A DNA stretch of 9,435 nt from Patescibacteria group bacterium. GTDB taxonomy: Bacteria; Patescibacteriota; Gracilibacteria; JAHISY01. Shown here one piece after another: positions 5,264 to 9,435 of this stretch (positions within the stretch are counted from its first letter, which is position 1; each line of letters opens with the position of its first letter). The stretch is from contig JAHISY010000027.1 of the NCBI GenBank assembly GCA_018817365.1, positions 1 through 9,435 on the forward strand. Reading direction: 5' to 3'. The notes under the pieces were generated by a model. The model ran no database searches and had not been told where the DNA came from. It worked only from the letters and a program-made list of their open reading frames with translations. The position numbers and the translations under genes are program-made.

Positions 5264-7575
5264 TTCCGCGCGAATTTTCTGCGAATCAACCAGCTTCCCG
5301 CGAGCGCGAGGGCGATTGAAATTAACAAAATTTCAGCCGGACCGACTTCGATTTTGGCGACGTTTGAAAGAGTCGCCGCTTCGTGGTTTCCTGGATAAAC
5401 CGCGCTCACCGCGAAATAATAATCTTTATTCGCGAGCAAGCCTTCCGGACGAAAAGCAGTGCTGTTGCTACTCACATCTACTGTCGGCAGATCAAAAAGA
5501 TTCGGCTGGGTGCCGGCGTACACGCGGTAGCTCGCCGCCCCTGCCACCGAATTCCACACAAGAATCGTATTACCGTCCGCATCTTCGCGCTGCCAAAGCT
5601 GGATAGTTTCTTCTTCCCATTCTTTTTCAGTAGCCGAACAATAATTACCGGCTTGCGGAATCGCGCTCGCTTCTCCGCTCAAATTCGCCACTACTTCGCC
5701 GAAATCATCCACTCCGCGGAGCGCGAAAAAATATTCCACTCCGTTGATGAGGTCGCGGACTTCCCATTCGTCGCGGGTAGTTCCGTTCGGCAATATCCGA
5801 CTTTCCACGTAGCTTCCGCTCTCGACTCCATAGTCAAGCCGGTAATTCGTCACTCTCGAGTTTTCGCTCGGCTGCCATTCCAAGATAATTTTTCCGTCGC
5901 AGCCGGTGGCGGTGATCGTCGCCGCCGGAATCGCGCTCACGATTTTGCTTCCGCCATTTTGTTTTCCGGAATTGTCGAGCGAAATAATTCGGAAGAAATA
6001 GGTTGTGTTATTATTGAGTTGGTCGATGAACCACGCGGTGCGATTGTCTGTCGTGGTGAATTTTTGGCTGAGGTTTTCCGCGTCCGTTCCATAAAAAATT
6101 TCGTAATTTTTAATTGCCGCGTGATTCGCCGGCGGCTGCCAGCTGAGATCTACCCGTCCATTTTTCGGAGCGGTTTCGACAGTTTGGATTGTGATTCCGG
6201 TCTCGACGAGCAAGCTCGTGATTTCAGGATAGCTGCCAATATTTCCAGCTATGTCGATAAGTTCGAGGTCAAGCAAATAAGTCCCGCTTGCCGGAGCGGT
6301 GAACTCTCCAGAATAAACTCCCGATTCAGTTTCCTCGAGTTCGAGGAAATCTTCGTCCACGCGAAGCTGCGCGCTTTCGAGCTCGGGTTCGCTGTTTACG
6401 TTGATTTTCACGAGCGTGTCAGTCACTACTTTATTTCCCGGACTGAGCGCGAGTCCTTCGACTGCCGGCGGAGTTTGATCTATGTCGATTTCAATCGCTT
6501 CCGAAGTGGCGCCGACAGAATTATCCGAATTCAAAATCGCAACCGTAATTTCATGTCGACCGTCTGGCAGCTCGATCTCGATGAGGAAACGACCAGCCGC
6601 GTCCGATTCTCCTTCTGCGAATAACTGTCCGTTCGCGAAAACCGCGAGATTCGAACTCGCTTCCGCGAAACCGAGCAGGGAGACAGTTTCATTCAAGAGC
6701 TCTCCGTTCGGAGGGCTCGTGATCACAGGCGCTTCGAGCGTTTCCGCGCTGCCTAGAACTTTCACCGAAAGCTGCTGCGGGGAAGTGTCTGCGTCGCCGG
6801 AGATGTCGATTGTTTGATTGCCTGCGGTGGTGAAGGTCACCGCATTCGCGAAAGTGTGTCTGCCGCGATCAAGCTCGGTGAAAGCGTAGTTCTTCGGCAA
6901 AATTGCGAGTTCGTCGGAGCTGGCGAAAGAAATCGTGCCAGCGAAATCTTCCACGAGACTGTCCTCGCTATCCTTAATTTCGACAGTGATGTCAGTGGGG
7001 GTGTCCACCACCACTTGCTCGGGGAATTCAGTCTTGATTTGATTCGCGGCAATTGCGGTGGTTGCCTCCTCCGCTGCGATATCCGCGCGAAGCAGATTCC
7101 CGCCGATGCCCCCCGCTTTCTGCAAAAAAACAATCCGCGGTCGTTCGCTCACAGTTTGATTTTCCGCTACCGCAGTGAAGGAGCTCACTCCTTCCTCGTT
7201 CGCAAGAACGCGAAAAACAAGCTCGCCGTTTTCGTTCGTGGCGGTTTGAAGCGCTCGCATCGTGTCGGTAGCTCGCGAACTCACGAGATTCACTTTTTGA
7301 CCGGCAATCGGATTGCCGGTTTCGTCGCGCAGGGTGGCGGTAATCGTTGAATAATTTTCGCCCACAAAGCCGATTTCATCGTTCGCTCGCAGCGAGGATT
7401 TGCTTGCGGAAATCTCGACTTCGGTCGCCGGAGCGGTCAAGCTCACATCTTCCCCAAAAAAAGCTTCCGCCGGCACGAGCACATATCCTGCCGGAATCTG
7501 GCTTGCCGCCGCAGAATTCGCCGCCAATACGAAGCTCACGATTCCCAGCAGCCCCGCGAAGATTCTCGTTTTCAT
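5260..7575 (-). CDS. Secreted, membrane-anchored Ig-like/fibronectin type III repeat protein
   Basis: This 771-residue protein was probably exported and tethered at the cell surface, and its function is unknown. Residues 1-25 form a signal peptide: MKTR, a hydrophobic core, then AANSAAAS with likely cleavage after an Ala. Next come two invasin/Big-1-like Ig domains (about 53-145 and 186-274), an Ig-like domain opening APVITSPPNG (282-368), another ending near 458, and three fibronectin type III domains (about 466-550, 552-640, 664-745). Each Fn3 has its conserved Trp near the start (LSWQPP, LEWQPS, LVWNSV) and a Tyr-Phe-aromatic strand near the end (TTYFFRI, VEYFFAL, KDYYFAV). Cys559 and Cys646 bracket the second Fn3 domain. 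The C-terminus is GPAE, a hydrophobic segment (about 748-764) and RRKFARN, resembling a tail anchor or sorting signal. Such modules usually mediate adhesion or spacing of surface proteins. No catalytic domain is visible. A good promoter lies just upstream. Confidence 0.82.
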   Translation of the reverse strand: MKTRIFAGLLGIVSFVLAANSAAASQIPAGYVLVPAEAFFGEDVSLTAPATEVEISASKSSLRANDEIGFVGENYSTITATLRDETGNPIAGQKVNLVSSRATDTMRALQTATNENGELVFRVLANEEGVSSFTAVAENQTVSERPRIVFLQKAGGIGGNLLRADIAAEEATTAIAANQIKTEFPEQVVVDTPTDITVEIKDSEDSLVEDFAGTISFASSDELAILPKNYAFTELDRGRHTFANAVTFTTAGNQTIDISGDADTSPQQLSVKVLGSAETLEAPVITSPPNGELLNETVSLLGFAEASSNLAVFANGQLFAEGESDAAGRFLIEIELPDGRHEITVAILNSDNSVGATSEAIEIDIDQTPPAVEGLALSPGNKVVTDTLVKINVNSEPELESAQLRVDEDFLELEETESGVYSGEFTAPASGTYLLDLELIDIAGNIGSYPEITSLLVETGITIQTVETAPKNGRVDLSWQPPANHAAIKNYEIFYGTDAENLSQKFTTTDNRTAWFIDQLNNNTTYFFRIISLDNSGKQNGGSKIVSAIPAATITATGCDGKIILEWQPSENSRVTNYRLDYGVESGSYVESRILPNGTTRDEWEVRDLINGVEYFFALRGVDDFGEVVANLSGEASAIPQAGNYCSATEKEWEEETIQLWQREDADGNTILVWNSVAGAASYRVYAGTQPNLFDLPTVDVSSNSTAFRPEGLLANKDYYFAVSAVYPGNHEAATLSNVAKIEVGPAEILLISIALALAGSWLIRRKFARN

Positions 7576-7595
7576 TTTTAATTTTAAATCTGATT

Positions 7596-7624
7596 ATTTT
7601 AGCATTTTTTTCTTTTCTCATCAA
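7596..7624 (-). promoter_or_regulatory. Sigma-70-like promoter with extended -10 for the surface-protein gene
   Basis: On the minus strand TTGATG (7619-7624) is followed after 16 bases by TAAAAT (7596-7601), which is preceded by TGC, giving an extended -10 TGNTAAAAT. The -10 matches consensus at five of six positions and the -35 at four. Transcription would begin about 15 bases before the ATG at 7575, leaving a very short A/T-rich leader without a Shine-Dalgarno. Confidence 0.5.
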
Positions 7625-7669
7625 TCGGGAGAGCTTGCCAAAAAATTGAATTGTTATTTAACAAATCCA

Positions 7670-7687
7670 GCGGAATCCGCATTTTTT
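7670..7687 (+). terminator. Short GC hairpin followed by T-run
   Basis: GCGG (7670-7673), AAT, CCGC (7677-7680), then A and six T (7681-7687). The stem is only four base pairs with a three-base loop, weak for an intrinsic terminator. No plus-strand gene ends just upstream, so it could at most limit antisense transcription toward the tRNA. Confidence 0.2.
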
Positions 7688-7718
7688 GAGTAAAATTACC
7701 TCACTGCGCTTGTAGCTT

Positions 7719-7840
7719 CCACCTTCGCCCTCGCTTCGTTCGGGCTTCGGTGGACAAGTCCACCCCGCCTTTCATGCTTCCGTCCTTCGCTTCGCTACGG
7801 AGGACAAGACGGCGGACAAGTCAGGCTTCGGCGGACAGGC
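7719..7840. repeat. REP-like palindromic repeat cluster, core GGNGGACARG
   Basis: Four copies of GGNGGACA(A/G)G lie at 7749-7758, 7799-7808, 7811-7820 and 7830-7839. Two are preceded by GGCTTC and one by CTTCGCTAC. The cluster is full of potential hairpins. CCACC/GCCC (7719-7730) can pair with GGGC/GGTGG (7742-7753) across a symmetric TTC/TTC internal loop. GGTGGAC-AA-GTCCACC (7749-7764) is a near-perfect palindrome competing for the same arm. GTCC (7782-7785) can pair with GGAC (7802-7805). The GC-rich block contrasts sharply with its AT-rich left flank. It resembles REP/BIME-type intergenic repeats, and its mobility or function is unknown. Confidence 0.55.
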
Positions 7841-7866
7841 AACAGACATCTCTTCACTTTTCAAAC

Positions 7867-7943
7867 GCGCCAGTAGCTCAGTGGATTAGAGCACCGGTCT
7901 TCGGAACCGGGTGCCGCAGGTTCGAGTCCTGCCTGGCGCACCA
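7867..7943 (+). tRNA. tRNA-Arg (anticodon UCG)
   Basis: A complete cloverleaf folds by eye: acceptor GCGCCAG (7867-7873) with CTGGCGC (7933-7939), D-stem GCTC/GAGC, anticodon stem CCGGT/ACCGG and T-stem GCAGG/CCTGC with loop TTCGAGT. The anticodon loop CTTCGGA places UCG at 7901-7903, reading CGA and by wobble CGG. U8, A9 and a five-base variable loop are standard. The discriminator base is A, and CCA is encoded at 7941-7943. It faces the restriction-modification module. Confidence 0.95.
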
Positions 7944-8025
7944 ACCTTGGAAGTTGGAAGGTGGTAGTAAGTAATTATTCGTAGGTGGCTGTGCTCTCTA
8001 AATCCTAAATGAATAATCGGAAAAA

Positions 8026-8043
8026 GAAGCCTAGGGTGGCTTT
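8026..8043 (-). terminator. Probable bidirectional terminator between tRNA-Arg and the R-M genes
   Basis: AAGCC (8027-8031) and GGCTT (8038-8042) flank a six-base loop. On the minus strand the hairpin is followed by CTTTTT, a reasonable intrinsic terminator about 35 bases beyond the endonuclease stop codon. On the plus strand a G-U pair extends the stem and TTTATT follows, so it may also end tRNA transcription. The stem is short (5-6 bp). Confidence 0.4.
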
Positions 8044-8077
8044 ATTGTAGCATGAGATAAGCCCGACTTTAAATGTT

Positions 8078-8854
8078 TTAAGCAACCATTTTCAATTTCG
8101 CTACTTCGCGAATCTTTTGCTGAATCTTACTTTTCCACTTTTTACCAACTACATCAAAAACTGTAAGCAAGTCATCAAAAGCGCCTTTGCCGCCAAGAAA
8201 ATCCCAAAATTCTGCGCCGATCAAAAAATCATTCGGATGATCCATCAAATTTTGATCAGTGAAGCGCGAGTATGGTTCGGGGTAATAGGGATTGTAGGGA
8301 AATGCCAAAAAAACTTGCACCGGTTTTCGCCGCCGTGCTGCCCATTCGAGCAGTTTGGCTTTTGATTTGGTGAAGACATCAATGTTTGGTTTGACGGTTT
8401 TGATTTCGAAATAAAATTCTTTGCCGCCTCGAACCATGAAAAAATCAGCAATGTTGCCGTCCTTTTGGAATTTTCCATTTTGCGAATCGGCGGTCAAAAC
8501 TTCAGCAATCTCTTTTTTGATGTTCGGTTTTCGCTCGCCGTTGCGTAGCTGGCGAACGATGTTTTCGATTGCGGATTTTTGATCCCGAGAAATCACACCT
8601 CCGACTCCATAATTGGTGAAGCATTCTTTACAGTTTTTGCCAGCGATGATCTTTGCCGATTCTTCATAAATGGACATTCCGAGTGTGGTTGCCATGGAAT
8701 GGATAAAGGAATAAGCGGCAACTTTTTCGCTGTCTTGCATTAGTCGCGTGAGAAAAGGCATCGAAGCTGTCTCACGCGCATACCTCCTCAACTTTGCCTC
8801 GATTTTTTGATCGAGGAGAGCGGTGATTTGTTGGGCTTGGGCGGAGGTGAGCAT
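8078..8854 (-). CDS. Type II restriction endonuclease, TdeIII-like
   Basis: This 258-residue protein is a predicted PD-(D/E)xK nuclease that cuts unmethylated DNA at a short palindrome. The active-site pattern is visible as NIADFF (134-139, Asp137) followed by FYFEIKT (147-153, Glu150 and Lys152), the classic D-x(12)-E-x-K. Conserved-looking blocks include the helical N-terminus, CKECFTNYGVGG (75-86), VFLAFPYNPYYP (181-192) and GAEFWDFLGG (213-222). I recognise the overall sequence as the TdeIII family, whose members I recall target GGNCC; the specificity here is inference. The ATG at 8852-8854 lies 12 bp after the methyltransferase stop. No Shine-Dalgarno is visible, so translation may depend on coupling to the methyltransferase. 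That order, methyltransferase first, would favour protection before cutting. Confidence 0.78.
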   Translation of the reverse strand: MLTSAQAQQITALLDQKIEAKLRRYARETASMPFLTRLMQDSEKVAAYSFIHSMATTLGMSIYEESAKIIAGKNCKECFTNYGVGGVISRDQKSAIENIVRQLRNGERKPNIKKEIAEVLTADSQNGKFQKDGNIADFFMVRGGKEFYFEIKTVKPNIDVFTKSKAKLLEWAARRRKPVQVFLAFPYNPYYPEPYSRFTDQNLMDHPNDFLIGAEFWDFLGGKGAFDDLLTVFDVVGKKWKSKIQQKIREVAKLKMVA

Positions 8855-8866
8855 GATGAATAGACA

Positions 8867-9435
8867 TTATAAATTTTTCATTAAAAAAATCTCCTCACAA
8901 TAAGCCCCATTGTCCCTCTCCGTCCGATTCAAAACCGGACGCTTAAAACGCTCCGCGATCCGCATCCCTGCCCGCTCCGCAATCCGCGGATAAAGATTCC
9001 ATTTGTCATTCGCCACTAGAAAAACCGAATAATCCTCCGCCAAATATTTTTTACAATTATTCAACACCGCCGCCACACCCTCCACATAACTCTCCCGCGC
9101 CGCCAACCCTTGCCCCCGAAAAAGCGGACCGATTTCGCTTTCGTCATTTCGCCCGAAACCAAACAGGTCGTAAGCGTAAGCATGCTGTTCGTGATAATCA
9201 ATCAAGCCAACATAAGGCGGGGAAGAGAAAATGCCTTTGATTTTTTGCGCCTTCGCCAACCGCGCCAAACTAGGTTTGTGCTTTGTCAATCCGTCAAAAA
9301 TATTCACTGTGCGTGAATCTCCCGTAAAACAAAGCTGCTCGGTAGTAGTTCGCAAATTTTCAAATTGCTTGAGGCGTTGAACCGTGTCGACTGAATAACG
9401 TTTCCACCAACTCAAGATGGAAAAAAGCGGCTTGC
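8867..9435 (-). CDS. SPPY-motif DNA methyltransferase, partial (5' end outside window)
   Basis: This is the C-terminal part of a site-specific DNA methyltransferase that should protect the endonuclease target by exocyclic amino methylation (N4-cytosine or N6-adenine). The catalytic motif IV is SSPPYVGLIDYHEQH (64-78 counted from the TTG at 9413-9415), followed by a Rossmann-like half including YSVFLVANDKW (129-139) and ending GAYCEEIFLMKNL. Motif I, the FxGxG S-adenosylmethionine loop, is not in the 182 residues after that TTG. The frame stays open upstream to 9435, adding KPLFSI before it. So the TTG is not a credible start, and motif I presumably lies beyond the window. SPPY is typical of N4-cytosine enzymes, which would suit a GGNCC target, but this is not decisive. 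The TAA at 8867-8869 is 12 bp from the endonuclease start. Confidence 0.82.
   Translation of the reverse strand, partial: KPLFSILSWWKRYSVDTVQRLKQFENLRTTTEQLCFTGDSRTVNIFDGLTKHKPSLARLAKAQKIKGIFSSPPYVGLIDYHEQHAYAYDLFGFGRNDESEIGPLFRGQGLAARESYVEGVAAVLNNCKKYLAEDYSVFLVANDKWNLYPRIAERAGMRIAERFKRPVLNRTERDNGAYCEEIFLMKNL

Larger units (their letters stand above)
7576..7866. other. Spacer between surface-protein gene and tRNA-Arg
   Basis: The spacer holds, in order, the surface-protein promoter (minus), a small palindrome TTGTT-ATTT-AACAA (7651-7664), a short GC hairpin followed by T residues (7670-7687), and the GC-rich palindromic repeat cluster (7719-7840). No convincing small gene was seen. The tRNA promoter must lie here but I cannot pick it out. 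Confidence 0.5.

Noticed and set aside
5383..6624. 413-codon open frame on the plus strand, antisense to the surface-protein gene
   Set aside because: Its translation is Arg/Phe/Ser-rich with no domain, signal or plausible start context. The opposite strand encodes clear Ig/Fn3 repeats, and the codon bias of that gene suppresses stops in the antisense frame.
7719..7840. CRISPR array
   Set aside because: The repeats are about 10 bp, unevenly spaced at 50, 12 and 19 bp, and have no unique spacers of constant length. No cas genes are present.

Overview
The window is a compact bacterial segment with seven protein genes, one tRNA and short spacers. Gene content, short intergenic gaps, a large Fn3/Ig-type surface protein, an archaeal-type GlmU-like enzyme and a MurJ lacking some charged residues of the E. 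coli protein suggest a member of the candidate phyla radiation (Patescibacteria), perhaps near Peregrinibacteria. That placement is inference from gene style, with no marker gene to fix it. The genes read cleanly with UGA not used as a sense codon. All seven visible stops are UAA or UAG, and none of the six visible starts has a recognisable Shine-Dalgarno sequence.

Layout. Positions 1-129 are the 3' flank of cimA and hold a startless, protein-like reading frame (6-140, minus). A minus-strand block follows: cimA (130-1737, citramalate/2-isopropylmalate synthase family), a very AT-rich spacer (1738-1940, about 16% GC by hand count) with three spaced DnaA-box-like repeats, a GlmU-like nucleotidyltransferase/acyltransferase (1941-3215) and murJ (3231-4721). 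The last two are 15 bp apart and look like a cell-envelope precursor operon. A divergent 83-bp spacer leads to ssb (4805-5263, plus), whose stop codon overlaps that of a convergent 771-residue secreted, membrane-anchored Ig/Fn3 protein (5260-7575, minus).

The spacer 7576-7866 carries a good promoter for the surface protein and a GC-rich cluster of palindromic, REP-like repeats sharing the core GGNGGACARG. Next is tRNA-Arg(UCG) with an encoded CCA (7867-7943). Directly beyond it, facing it, lies a type II restriction-modification module: a TdeIII-like PD-(D/E)xK endonuclease (8078-8854, minus) preceded by an SPPY-motif DNA methyltransferase (8867-9435, minus) that runs off the window edge.

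How it fits together. GlmU-like and MurJ proteins link amino-sugar nucleotide supply to lipid-linked peptidoglycan precursor export. Ssb serves DNA replication and repair, and the Fn3 protein probably acts at the cell surface. The R-M pair is an accessory defence module beside a tRNA gene. If its target is GGNCC, as I recall for this family, the window is strongly depleted in that site (three by eye), consistent with long-term exposure to the enzyme. No CRISPR array, transposase or rRNA was seen.
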